Source: CAVVST01 sp963750995 (GTDB taxonomy: Bacteria > Acidobacteriota > Vicinamibacteria > Vicinamibacterales > UBA2999). From it: a stretch of DNA of 64,000 nt. Below the pieces are notes generated by a model. The model worked only from the letters and a program-made list of their open reading frames with translations. It had not been told where the DNA came from and ran no database searches. Position 1 is the first letter of the stretch; every line of letters begins with the position of its first letter. This document shows, piece by piece, positions 27,932 to 36,893 of the stretch. The translations under genes were made by a program, and so were the position numbers. The stretch covers positions 186,001 through 250,000 of the forward strand of contig CAVVST010000005.1 of NCBI GenBank assembly GCA_963750995.1, read 5' to 3'.

Positions 27932-28948
27932 ATGAATCGAGCCTTCCCCATCGGTCTTATCGTGCTGGTCGCGGCGCAGAGCGCGTGGACGCAGCAGCCG
28001 CGCATGCACGAGCTCGCGCTCACGCCCGAGCACGTCCACTGGGGCTACTACGACTCCCGTCAAGCGCCGGTGCTGCGGATTGGATCCGGCGATCGCGTGC
28101 GGGTCGAGACGATGGTCGCCGGCGGTCTGCAGCGGGTGCGGCTGGCGGGAGCGAACGAAGCCGAGATTCCGCAGGCGTTGAAAACCGTCGAACTTCGCGT
28201 TACCGAGCGTGGTCCGGGGGTGCACCCGATGACCGGCCCGATCTTCGTCGAGGGCGCCGACGCAGGCGACACGCTCGAAGTGCGGATTCTCGCCATCGAA
28301 TTCCTCCACCCCTTCGGCGTGGTGGCGTTCAATCCCGGTGGGGGCACGTTGCCGGACGATTTTCCCTACGCGCACTTCCGCTTGTTGCGCTGGCAGCCAG
28401 GGGCCGACCGCGTCGAATTCAAGCCTGGTGTGTCGCTGAACCTCGCGCCGTTCTTCGGCTCCATCGGGGTTGCGCCCCCGCCGCTGGTCGGCAGAATTTC
28501 GAGCCGGCCACCGGGCTGGCATGGCGGCAATCTCGACAACAAGGATCTCGTGGCGGGAACGACGCTGTACTTACCGGTGCACGTGCCAGGCGCCCTGCTT
28601 TCGATCGGCGACGGCCACGGCATGCAGGGCGACGGCGAAGTCACCGGGACGGCGCTCGAGACGTCGCTGCGCGGCACCTTCGAGGTGCGGGTCCGAAAGG
28701 GCCAGCGGCAGCGCTGGCCTCGCGCGGAAACCCCGACCCACTACATCAGCATGGGGCTCCACGAGGATCTCGATGAAGCCTCCCGGCTTGCGACGCGGGA
28801 GATGATCGATTTTCTCGTCGCGGAAAAGGGGATGTCGCGAGACGAAGCCTACGTGCTGTGTTCGCTGGCCGCCGATCTGCGCGTGACGCAGGTGGTCGAT
28901 CAGACCAAAGGCGTGCACGCGATGCTCGCGAAATCGATCTTCCGATAG
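27932..28948 (+). CDS. secreted acetamidase/formamidase family protein
   Basis: A 338-residue exported protein (signal peptide MNRAFPIGLIVLVAAQSAWT). FmdA/AmdA features: HVHWGYYDSRQAPVLRIGSG, GPGVHPMTGPIFVEGADAGD, PGWHGGNLDNKDL, LYLPVHVPGALLSIGDGHGM, GDGEVTGTALE and a C-terminal VLCSLAADLRVTQVVD. The family hydrolyses formamide, acetamide or related amides to ammonia and acid. Most members are cytoplasmic; the exported type is frequent in soil bacteria. An AGGAG ribosome-binding site lies 8 bp upstream. It follows the DUF5916 gene by 33 bp. Confidence 0.85.
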   Translation: MNRAFPIGLIVLVAAQSAWTQQPRMHELALTPEHVHWGYYDSRQAPVLRIGSGDRVRVETMVAGGLQRVRLAGANEAEIPQALKTVELRVTERGPGVHPMTGPIFVEGADAGDTLEVRILAIEFLHPFGVVAFNPGGGTLPDDFPYAHFRLLRWQPGADRVEFKPGVSLNLAPFFGSIGVAPPPLVGRISSRPPGWHGGNLDNKDLVAGTTLYLPVHVPGALLSIGDGHGMQGDGEVTGTALETSLRGTFEVRVRKGQRQRWPRAETPTHYISMGLHEDLDEASRLATREMIDFLVAEKGMSRDEAYVLCSLAADLRVTQVVDQTKGVHAMLAKSIFR

Positions 28949-28975
28949 TTTCGTACGGCTTTTCGAGGGACCGCG

Positions 28976-29134
28976 GAGCTCATTTGAGTCGAGCCTCGCG
29001 GGTCCTGTCGCCGGGTTTCCCCAACCGTCCTCGGCGCCAAAAGCACGTGTGACGAAGTGGCGCCTGCGCGGCGGTTGGGGATGCCCCTCCCGGCGCCACC
29101 CGCCCCCAAGAGCATCCTCAACTCAAATGAGCTC
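28976..29134 (+). mobile_element. 159-bp MITE-like element, copy A
   Basis: The element is bounded by perfect 14-bp terminal inverted repeats, GAGCTCATTTGAGT at 28976-28989 and its complement at 29121-29134. The inside holds GGGTCCTGTCGCCGGGTTTC and GGCGCC-rich segments. A second copy of exactly the same length lies at 29662-29820 in the opposite orientation, about 80% identical by eye. No coding capacity, so a non-autonomous element is likely. Confidence 0.7.
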
Positions 29135-29661
29135 TGGAATCCCGACGTTCGGTCACCGCAAGAAGACCATAGAGGGACCTGATGGACCTCGTGGGCCTCG
29201 ACGTCCTGACGGCGAACTCCGATTTGTCAAGCATTTGTCAGATCGCGGCAGTTCATTTCAAGGACGGGATGGCGCGAGGCTCCTGGCAGCCTCATCGACC
29301 CAACGATTACTTTGATCCCCGAAATAGGCCATCCACGGCATCGGAAAGTTGGCAGTTCGGAGCTCCTAGATGACCGCTCTGGTCCCTGGTACTGCGGTCG
29401 CCGATAGGTGGGCGCTGATTGCTTCACATACGCCGTTTGACTGTGGCGCGATCGTTCGTGCACTTGAGAAGCATCGCGTGCCGCTCATCGAACACACGTG
29501 GCTTGACACCGGTGGGGTCGTGGGACATCGATCCTGGTCGTTGGGGATCAGAGATCAGGAGGCTGCGGGACACGAAAAGCTGAAGCGCTCATCCAAAATG
29601 GTCAGGAGATCCTGGTCCTCATCGAGAGCGACTTTCATCGTCTGGTACAGCTCGAAGGTTC
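29135..29661. other. 527-bp gene-free spacer between inverted elements
   Basis: No open frame here shows a signal peptide, a domain or a codon pattern like the neighbours. GC appears lower than in flanking genes. A short stretch near 29580-29650 reads as AEALIQNGQEILVLIESDFH in one frame and may be the remains of a gene, but it has no start. Together with the elements on both sides, this makes 28949-29852 the longest stretch without a gene in the window. Confidence 0.5.
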
Positions 29662-29820
29662 CGCTCAAGTTTGAGTCGAGAGCGTTCTTAGGGGCGGGTG
29701 GCGCCGGAGGGGCCTCCCCGCCCGCCGCGCAGGCGCCATTTTCGTTACATCTGGTGTTGGCGCCGAGGACGGGCGGGGAAACCCGGCGACAGGACCCGCG
29801 GTGCTCGACTCACGTGAGCG
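29662..29820 (-). mobile_element. 159-bp MITE-like element, copy B (inverted)
   Basis: Read on the minus strand it aligns end to end with copy A: GGGTCCTGTCGCCGGGTTTC, GTCCTCGGCGCCAA, TGGCGCCTGCGCGGCGG and GGCGCCACCCGCCCC are shared. Its termini (CGCTCAAGTTTGAGTCGAG and CGCTCACGTGAGTCGAG) are imperfect inverted repeats. It ends 32 bp before the stop of the small secreted gene. Confidence 0.7.
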
Positions 29821-29852
29821 TCGCGGGCCCTTCGAACGCGGGACACACTGAG

Positions 29853-30212
29853 TCAGCGGGACGCGGTGCGGGACGCGAGGATCTTGTTCACCTCGGGGTT
29901 GATGCCCTTGTCCATCCAGCGATCGAGCTCGGACATCTGCGCCGGCGTCAGAACTCCCTTGGTGTCGGCCTTCAGCTGACGCGTCGCGTTTTCCACGGCG
30001 GCGTTGTACTTGCCGACGGCGTCGAGCCACTTCTGCACGTTCGCCCCCGACAGCTTCAGGATGCTGACGGTCGCCGTCGGGCAAAGCGCGCCGGCCTGCA
30101 TGGTGTTGCAGAACACTTCCGGAGCGGCGGCGGGCTGCTGCCGCGCTTGCAGCGTGGCAAGCGACAATGCGGCGACGGCAACGATGAGGGCGATGCGGAA
30201 TCTGGTGATCAT
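29853..30212 (-). CDS. small secreted protein with PEVFC/LC cysteine pair
   Basis: A 119-residue protein with signal peptide MITRFRIALIVAVAALSLAT and the conserved block PEVFCNTMQAGALCPTATVS, then a helical part (WLDAVGKYNAAVENATRQLK) ending GINPEVNKILASRTASR. It is a paralogue of the gene at 563-970. The ATG at 30212 is preceded by a GGGAGGAG ribosome-binding site; an upstream in-frame start lacks one. Function unknown. Confidence 0.75.
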   Translation of the reverse strand: MITRFRIALIVAVAALSLATLQARQQPAAAPEVFCNTMQAGALCPTATVSILKLSGANVQKWLDAVGKYNAAVENATRQLKADTKGVLTPAQMSELDRWMDKGINPEVNKILASRTASR

Positions 30213-30312
30213 GAGATGGCTGCTCCTCCCTGTGGCGTTGATTATATGCGGCGTGCGCCGCACCGGGCGCAGTTGCTGGTTGTGCTAGGATGGCCCGCTT
30301 CACGGGGGGTTG

Positions 30313-30409
30313 TGGCGGAAGCGCCTGGGAGTCGAACCCAGCCTCCCCGCTCTCGCGGCGAGCGACCGGTTTTGAAGACCGTGAGAGCCACCGGGCCCCG
30401 TTCGCTTCC
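30313..30409 (-). tRNA. selC: tRNA-Sec (anticodon UCA)
   Basis: The minus strand folds as a selenocysteine tRNA of 97 nt with encoded CCA. Acceptor GGAAGCG pairs with CGCUUCC; the D-arm has a six-pair stem GGGGCC/GGCUCU with a four-base loop; the anticodon loop is CUUCAAA (anticodon UCA); the long variable arm is CGCUC/GAGCG; the T-arm is CUGGG-UUCGACU-CCCAG. These are the features separating tRNA-Sec from tRNA-Ser. Its 5' end is only 13 bp from the selB ATG on the other strand, so its promoter must lie inside selB. Confidence 0.93.
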
Positions 30410-30422
30410 ACTGCCAGCTTAC

Positions 30423-32310
30423 ATGAAGCACGTCATCGTCGGCACCGCGGGGCACATCGATCACGGCAAGAGCTCGCTCGTGCTGGCGCTGACGGGGACC
30501 GACCCGGATCGGCTCCAGGAAGAAAAGGCGCGCGGGATCACCATCGACCTCGGGTTCGCCCACACGGTCGAGGACGGGATCGCGCTGTCCTTCGTCGACG
30601 TGCCGGGGCACGAGCGTTTCGTCCGGAACATGCTGGCGGGCGTCGGCGGCATGGATCTCGTCATGCTGCACGTGGCGGCGGACGAATCGGTGATGCCGCA
30701 GACCCGTGAGCACTTCGACATCTGCCGGCTGCTGGCGGTGCCGTCAGGCCTCGTGGTCATCACGAAATCGGATCTGGTCGATGCGGCGACGATCGACGTC
30801 GTGCGGCTGGAGGTGCAGGAACTCGTCGCCGGATCCTTCCTGGAAGATCGGCCGATTCATGCCGTCTCGGCGCGGACGGGTGCCGGCCTTGCCGATCTGC
30901 GCCGCGCCCTGGCCTCGCTGGCGCAGTCTGCCGATTCGCGGCCAGCCGCGGGGCCCCCGCGGCTGCCGATCGACCGCGTCTTCTCCATGAAGGGCTTCGG
31001 AACCGTGGTCACCGGTACCTTGATCGCCGGCCGGCTGACCGTCGATGACGATCTCGTATGCCAGCCTTCCGGGCGGATCGCGAAGGTGCGCGGTCTGCAG
31101 GTGCACGGAGAACGCTGCGACGAGGCGATCGCGGGCCAGCGGGTCGCCGTGAATCTTACCGGGGTCGAGCTGGCTGATGTCGCCCGGGGCGACACCCTGA
31201 CGTACCCCGACACGGTGACGGTCACGCGCGTTGCGGATATCCGGCTCAGCCTGCTGCCGTCAGCCGCGCCCCTGCGTCATGGCGCACGCGTCCGCTTCCA
31301 CCAGGGAACACGGGAACTGCTGGGCCGCGTCGCCCTCATGGAACGCTCCGACGTGCAGCCTGGGGCGCCGGCGTTCGCCCGTATTCATCTCGAGGCGCCG
31401 GCAGTGCTGGTACGAAACGACCGGTTCATCCTTCGCGGCGTACTCTCCGCTCACCACCATTGCCGGAGGCGTCGTGCTGGATCCCTCCCCGCCTCGCCGA
31501 GGCGTCCGCACGCAGGCCGGCGCCGCTCGCTTCGCCAGGCTTGCCGAAGGGGAAACGCACGCGGCGATTGGCTACGCCCTGATCGAAGAAGCCGGATTGT
31601 CCGGCCTGGCCGTGGCGCAGCTGGTCGGCCGCGCGGGTGTGCCCTGGAGCGAGCGCGATCAGGTTGTCGCCGAGCTCGCCGGACGCATCGTCCGGATTGG
31701 CGGCACCCTGGTGTCGGCATCGCGCCTGGCGACCGCGGAAGAGGCCATGCTGGCCGCCGTCGCGCGGCACCATGCGGATCATCCAACCGCCGGAGGCATG
31801 CCGCGCGAAGAGCTGCGCGAACGGGAGTTCGGCCGGGCCCCGGGCGCCGTCTTCGACCATGCCCTGCAGCGGCTGGTCGAACAGGGACGCCTCGAGGCGC
31901 GAGAGCGCGTCTCGCTGCCGGGGCGGCGCATCGCACTTAGCCCCGACGAGGCGCGCACGCGCGAGGCGATCCTGCACGCCCTGAGCGACGGCGGGCTCAC
32001 CCCCCCGGATCGGGGCGCGCTCGCCGCCCGGATCGCCGTGAAGCGCGAGCTGTTCGATCGAGTAGCGGAGCTTCTCGTCCGCCAGAAGGAGATCGTGCGG
32101 GTCGGTGAACTGCTGTTCCACGCCACGACGCTCGACCGGCTCAAGACCGAGATCCGGGCACTCAAGCAGAACGGTGCCATCGCGACGCTCGACGTCGGCG
32201 CATTCAAGCAGCGGTACAACGTCAGCCGCAAGTACGCGATCCCGCTGCTGGAGTTTCTCGACAGCGAGCGGATCACTCGACGTGTCGGTGACGTGCGGCA
32301 GATTCTCTAG
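30423..32310 (+). CDS. selB: selenocysteine-specific elongation factor SelB (frameshifted)
   Basis: About 628 residues joined. Translation GTPase: GTAGHIDHGKSSLVLALTG (P-loop), KARGITIDLGFAHT, DVPGHERFVRNMLAG, VITKSDLVD. Domains II and III follow (RVFSMKGFGTVVTGTLIAG). The frame shifts near 31437, in RFILR before YSPLTTIAGGVVLDP, needing removal of one base. The C-terminal winged helices end LKQNGAIATLDVGAFKQRYN and SRKYAIPLLEFLDSERITRR. SelB delivers Sec-tRNA to UGA by binding a SECIS hairpin. A longer in-frame N-terminal extension upstream runs antisense across tRNA-Sec and is rejected. No clear ribosome-binding site precedes the ATG. Confidence 0.9.
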
Positions 32311-32326
32311 CACGCGGTTCACAAAT

Positions 32327-32427
32327 ACGTAGTGTCCGCCTTCACCCCTCGACGTTGCTCGGGGTGCCCTGAGCGAAGTCGAAGGGCAGGCGGACCCGGC
32401 GAGTCCGGCTGAAGCCGGACACTACGT
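32327..32427. repeat. REP/BIME pair, copy 3, interrupted by a second repeat
   Basis: The two REP hairpins are as in copy 1, but the TTCA loop of the first is split by a 42-bp palindrome at 32345-32386 (CCCCTCGACGTTGCTCGGGG paired with CCCTGAGCGAAGTCGAAGGG). The insert is flanked by CA on both sides; removing it with one CA restores a perfect stem-loop. It lies between the converging stops of selB and selA. Confidence 0.75.
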
Positions 32428-32443
32428 CCTATCTAAAACAGCT

Positions 32444-33848
32444 CTAGAATGACAGTTCTGCAAGCTGCGCGGTGAACGCAGCCTCATCGTCGAGACACCG
32501 CACGTCAATGAGGAACGTGTCGCTCTCGATGCGGCCGATCACCGGCACGGGCAGGTGTCGAAACGCCGATGCAATCCGCTGAAGCGCCGTGCCCACGCCA
32601 CGCTCTGCAACGGGCCGAACCGCCAGGCCCGCGCTCCGGATCGTCCGGGTCGGCAGCGCACCGCTGCCGATCTGGCTCTCACAGCTGATCGCCTGGACCG
32701 ACGCGACCCCGTTGACCGCCGCGGCGACGGCCGGCAGCAGGCGCTCCGCCGCCGCCCGGATGTCCGCAAGTGGACGCGCGAGCAGCCGGATCACCGGCAG
32801 GCGTTCAGCGAGCCGATCCGGGATCGGTGTACAGCGCAAGCACAGCCGACAGCGCGGCGATCGTCATCTTGTCGACGCGCAGCGCTCGCTTGAGCGGATT
32901 CTGCGTTATCCGCTGGATCAGGTCGCGCCGCCCGACGATGATGCCGGCCTGCGGACCGCCGAGCAGCTTGTCGCCGCTGAACGTCACCAGGTCGGCGCCG
33001 TTGGCCAGCGCCTCGGACGGCGTCGGCTCGTGCGGCAGGCCGTAGGCGCGCAGGTCGACCAGCATGCCGCTTCCCAGGTCCACGGCAAATGGCACGTTGC
33101 GCTCGTGGCACACGCGCGCGATGTCACGCTCGGGCACACTGGAGGTAAAGCCCACGACCGCGTAATTACTCGTGTGCACTTTCATCACCAGGCCGGTGCG
33201 TGGACCGAGAGCGGCCTCGTAGTCCTGCAGGTGCACGCGGTTGGTCGTGCCGATTTCACGCAGACGGCAGCCGGCGCGGCTCATGATGTCGGGCATGCGA
33301 AACGACCCGCCGATCTCGATGAGCTCGCCTCGCGAGGTCGGCACCTCCTTGCGCAGCGCCAGCGTGTTGAGGACCAGGAGGACCGCGGCGGCATTGTTGT
33401 TTACGACCGTTGCCGCCTCGGCGCCGGTCAGCCGACAGAGGATTCGCTCCACGTGGCTGTCACGATCGCCGCGACCGCCGATATCCAGGTCGAATTCCAC
33501 GTTGGTCGGGCGAAGCGCCGCCTCGCGAACCGCGTCGACGGCCTCGACCGGCAGCGGGGCACGCCCGAGGTTCGTATGAAGCACCGTGCCGGTCAGATTG
33601 AACACCGGCCGCATCGACGGCCGCGCATCGGCACTGAGCTGCGCGGCCACGCGCGCGAGCAGTTCGCTGTCGCTCGGCTCGGTCGCGCCGTCGCGCGCGG
33701 CCATGTCCGCGCGGGCAGCCGCCAGTACCTGGCGGATCGCGTCGGTCACACTGGTCCGGCCGCCCTGCCGGATCAGGGTTTCAGCATCAGCGTGCCTCAG
33801 CAGTCGATCGACCGAGGGGAGCGACGCGAGCGGAGAGTGGCGGGTCAC
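32444..33848 (-). CDS. selA: L-seryl-tRNA(Sec) selenium transferase SelA (frameshifted)
   Basis: About 468 residues joined, from a GTG at 33848 that matches the family N-terminus (LASLPSVDRLLRH). Fold-type I PLP enzyme: VFNLTGTVLHTNLGRAPLP, EFDLDIGGRGDRDSHVERIL, VVNNNAAAVLLVLNTLA, and the PLP lysine in LVTFSGDKLLGGPQAG. It converts Ser-tRNA(Sec) to Sec-tRNA(Sec) using selenophosphate from SelD. The frame changes near 32825, at LALYTDP followed by DRLAERLPVIRLLARPL; one extra G explains it. C-terminus GRIESDTFLIDVRCLDDE. Convergent with selB, divergent from selD. Confidence 0.9.
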
Positions 33849-33979
33849 GAGCCGAAAGTCTAGAGGCAAATGGGGCGCGCGGGCCAGCCCTCGTCCGAAC
33901 GGCGGTCGATTGACTGGCGGCACAATTCGCGTCGCTGGAACAACACCGCCCATTTCGGAGGAAAATCAAACCCGCAACC

Positions 33980-35047
33980 ATGGCCAAGGTTTCCGGCCGC
34001 AAGCGGATCAAACTGCTCGGGCTCACACAACAGGTCGCGGCAGCGGGTTGAGCGGCGAAGCTCGGCGCCGCCGACCTGATGCAGGTACTGCACAGCCTCC
34101 CGCCGTTTGAACACCCTGACATGATTGTCGGAACGGAGACGTCCGACGACGCGGGAGTATTCCGTCTCCGGAAGGATCTCGCGATCGTCAACACCGTCGA
34201 TTTCTTCACGCCGATTGTCGACGACCCGTACATCTTCGGCCAGATCGCCGCGGCCAATGCCTTGAGTGACGTGTATGCGATGGGGGGCGAGCCGAGAACG
34301 GCACTGAACATCGTCGGATTCCCCAGGGGGACGCTGGAGCTCGCGGTGCTCACCGAGATCATCCGCGGCGGATCGGAACGGGTCAGGACCGCCGGGGCCG
34401 TGGTGATTGGCGGACACAGCATCATCGACGCCGAGCTCAAGTACGGGATGGCGATTACCGGTGTGGTGCATCCCGATCGCGTGGTTCGCAACGTCGGCGT
34501 CCGCGACGGTGATGCGCTGGTCCTGACCAAGGCGCTCGGCACCGGGATCATCACGACGGCGCTCAAGCGCCGGAAGGCCTCACCCGCCAGCGTGCGCAGT
34601 GCGATAGCGTCGATGATCGCCCTCAACGACACGGCCTCTGCAATCATGAGGACCGCGGCGGTTCATGCGTGTTCGGACGTCACCGGGTTCGGGCTGCTCG
34701 GACACTCGTACGAGATGGCGAGCGGCAGCGGCGTGACGATCACTCTTGAAGCGCGGACGCTGCCTCTCCTGCCCGGCGCCAGACCGCTGGCGAAGCAGGG
34801 CTGCCTCACCGGCGGTGCCAAGCGGAACCGGGACTACCTGGCGGCAAAAGTCTCCGTTGCCGGCTCGGTGCGCAGCGACCTGGTGGACATCGCCTTCGAT
34901 CCACAGACGTCCGGCGGCCTGCTGATCGCGCTGCCTGCCGGCGACGCCGACCGGCTCGTGGACCGGCTCAAATCGAGCGGCCTCCAGGCCGCCAGGCGCG
35001 TTGGCTACGCGACAGCCGCGCAGGATGTCAGCGTCAGGCTCGTCTAG
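33980..35047 (+). CDS. selD: selenophosphate synthetase SelD, selenocysteine-containing (UGA at 34049-34051)
   Basis: From ATG 33980 the frame reads through one TGA at codon 24 and then open to TAG at 35047, 355 residues. The N-terminus is MAKVSGRKRIKLLGLTQQ, then AAAG-U-AAKLGAADLMQVL. Sec24-x-x-Lys27 occupies the place of the catalytic Cys17-x-x-Lys20 of the E. coli enzyme. Later motifs are GTETSDDAGVFRL, DFFTPIVDDPYIFGQIAAAN, SDVYAMGGEPRTALN, GGHSIIDAELKYGMAITG, DVTGFGLLGH and FDPQTSGGLL. SelD makes selenophosphate from ATP and selenide. A downstream ATG at 34079 would omit the catalytic loop and is rejected. A GGAGGA lies 17 bp upstream, rather far. Confidence 0.93.
34046..34076 (+). promoter_or_regulatory. 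candidate bacterial SECIS hairpin in selD
   Basis: GGUUG-A-GCGGCG pairs with CGCCGC-CGACC: eleven pairs with one bulged A, an eight-base loop AAGCUCGG, and the UGA within the lower stem. A second small hairpin, ACCUG-AUG-CAGGU at 34074-34086, follows. Bacterial SECIS elements lie directly 3' of UGA inside the coding region, so the position fits; which hairpin SelB binds is not decided by the sequence. Confidence 0.5.
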
Positions 35048-35071
35048 GGCAATCGAATCTGTCCTTCGCAT

Positions 35072-36893
35072 TCACGGGTTGAAACGCATTTTGAGGTACT
35101 GCGCGAACGCCGAATCGAACTCCTCGGGCGTCCGACTGAACGCGGCTGGATAGGGGTCCCCGGCTCCGTCGACGACGTTCCTCCGTACTTCAAGAAGGAA
35201 TTGCCAGACCGCCACCTTCCCGTACTCGGCTTCGATGAAGTCAAAGACCACATGACCGAGGTTCGCGGCGACCAAATGCGATTGACCGTCCACGCTTCCC
35301 GGACGCGTGGTCATCGGCGGCACGCCGCCCGCCACGACGAGGTCATGTATCTGCCTCAGGTGGGCCGGGTCCCACACGCCGGTCATGTACTCGGCAAACC
35401 CTTCGTCGATCCAGGCCGGTACGCGACGGGCGTTGGTCGGCGATCTCGGGATAATGTCGAACGCGAACACGTGGGTCAGTTCATGGGTGATTAGGCGATA
35501 CACCTGGTCGGGTTCCCCCTCGAGGAGAATCGCGACACGGTTCCGCCTGTGCTCTGAGAAGCCCGGCACGTCGCCTCGGGCAATCGCCTCGGTCAACTCG
35601 GGCACGATGCGCTGTTGGGCAAAGTCGCTGCGCGTCTTGAAGAGAATCAGCGGGACCCTGAACGAGAGGGTGTAGGACTGCAGCTCCGCGCTGATGTGCT
35701 GATACGCACGCTCCGCTGCCAGCGCCGCGTGTTCGAGATTCGGGGTGATCGCCGGGTAATAGTAAATGTCGAAGTGGTCCGTCCGATGGACCTGCCAGTC
35801 AAACGTGGCCGGTGAGGCGATCGGCTCGACGCCTTGCGGTTGACCGGCCCTGGGGGCCGACACGCCGGTGTCGGGGCCCGACGACGATACATAGATACCG
35901 CCCATCACCACGGCCAACCCGACCGTGAGTCCCAGTGTTACGACCCAGCTCAGCGACCGCGCTTCGTGCCCGATCGGAACGTTCAGCACCCGCCGCACGC
36001 GACTGGTGAGCGACCCGCCGGTGGCCGCGAGCGCGAGTGTGGTCCCCCGGGACCGCCAGGCTTCTAACTCTGCCAAGGCTGCCGCATAGTCGACCGGGTC
36101 GCCACATACGTGCACCGCGACGTCGTCACAACAGTGCTCGCGCTCCACACGGATTTGTCCCGAGACCCACCACACACCAGGATGAAAGAACAGGACGGTC
36201 TCCGCGACTGCCTGGGCCACGTTGACCAGGTAATCGTGCCGCCGGATGTGGATCAGCTCGTGTGCAAGGATCGCTTCGACTTGAGAGGGGCTCAGATTGG
36301 CGAGTGCCGCAATCGGCAGCAGGATGACGGGACGGAGCCAGCCAACAGCGGCTGGTGCGTCGACAACCGCCGATTCCACGACATGGACGGCCACGCGCAG
36401 GCCGAGCCGGGATGCGATCCGTTCAGCTGTTGTCTGCCAACGCGACGGATCGGCCGCAAGCGATCTGCGTTGTAAACGGCGTACGTGCCACAACCCACCA
36501 GCCAGGCGAACCATTAAGCACCGCGACGCCCGCGAGCCACACGAACACGATCAGTGGGAGCAGAGCGTCCACGCCGGCCCATACAGTGTGTAACGAAAAG
36601 GCGCCGTCGTTAGTCCAGCTACGGGCCGCGGTCGACACGACTCCAAGCGTTGGGATGGTCTGAGGCAGACTCACAACTGGCGCGAGCACTAACTCTGGTG
36701 CCGTCAGGAGGCGTGCGGTGATCACCGGCGACGCCAACATTGCCCCGAGCGCTATGCACGCGATGACGTAACGAGTGTTGGCGGATCGGTGCCGACAGAG
36801 CCGCAACGCCATCGCGGCAGCCACGGCCAGCCCTGCGCCTTGCCAAACGAAGTGAATCAAAGTCCAGCCGATCACATGCGTCCAGGGGTTCAT
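35072..36893 (-). CDS. M56 (BlaR1-type) membrane peptidase fused to peptidase-MA-like domain (frameshifted)
   Basis: About 607 residues joined. The N-terminus has membrane helices (WTLIHFVWQGAGLAVAAAMA, VIACIALGAMLASPVITA, LLPLIVFVWLAGVAVL). The M56 zinc site is ILAHELIHIRRHDYL with REHCCDDVAV following, then another helix (VVTLGLTVGLAVVMGGIY). The extracytoplasmic part carries a second gluzincin motif, RLITHELTHVFAFD followed by PAWIDEGFAEYMTG, as in peptidase-MA-like/DUF1570 proteins. BlaR1 normally has a penicillin-binding sensor there. The frame shifts near 36510 (one extra base). The start overlaps the blaI stop by 4 bp. Probably cleaves the BlaI-type repressor on sensing a signal; the second domain is the likely sensor. 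Confidence 0.85.

Noticed and set aside
29135..29661. A transposase or cargo gene between the inverted elements
   Set aside because: No frame has a start, ribosome-binding site or recognisable domain; only a short protein-like fragment near 29600 was seen.
29370..30422. N-terminal extension of SelB by more than 350 residues
   Set aside because: The extension crosses a MITE, the antisense of a real secreted gene and the antisense of tRNA-Sec, and SelB proteins begin at MKHVIVGTAGHIDHG-type sequence.
34079..35047. SelD beginning at ATG 34079 as a short form
   Set aside because: It would lack the Sec/Lys catalytic loop, and the region between 33980 and 34079 aligns with the family N-terminus.
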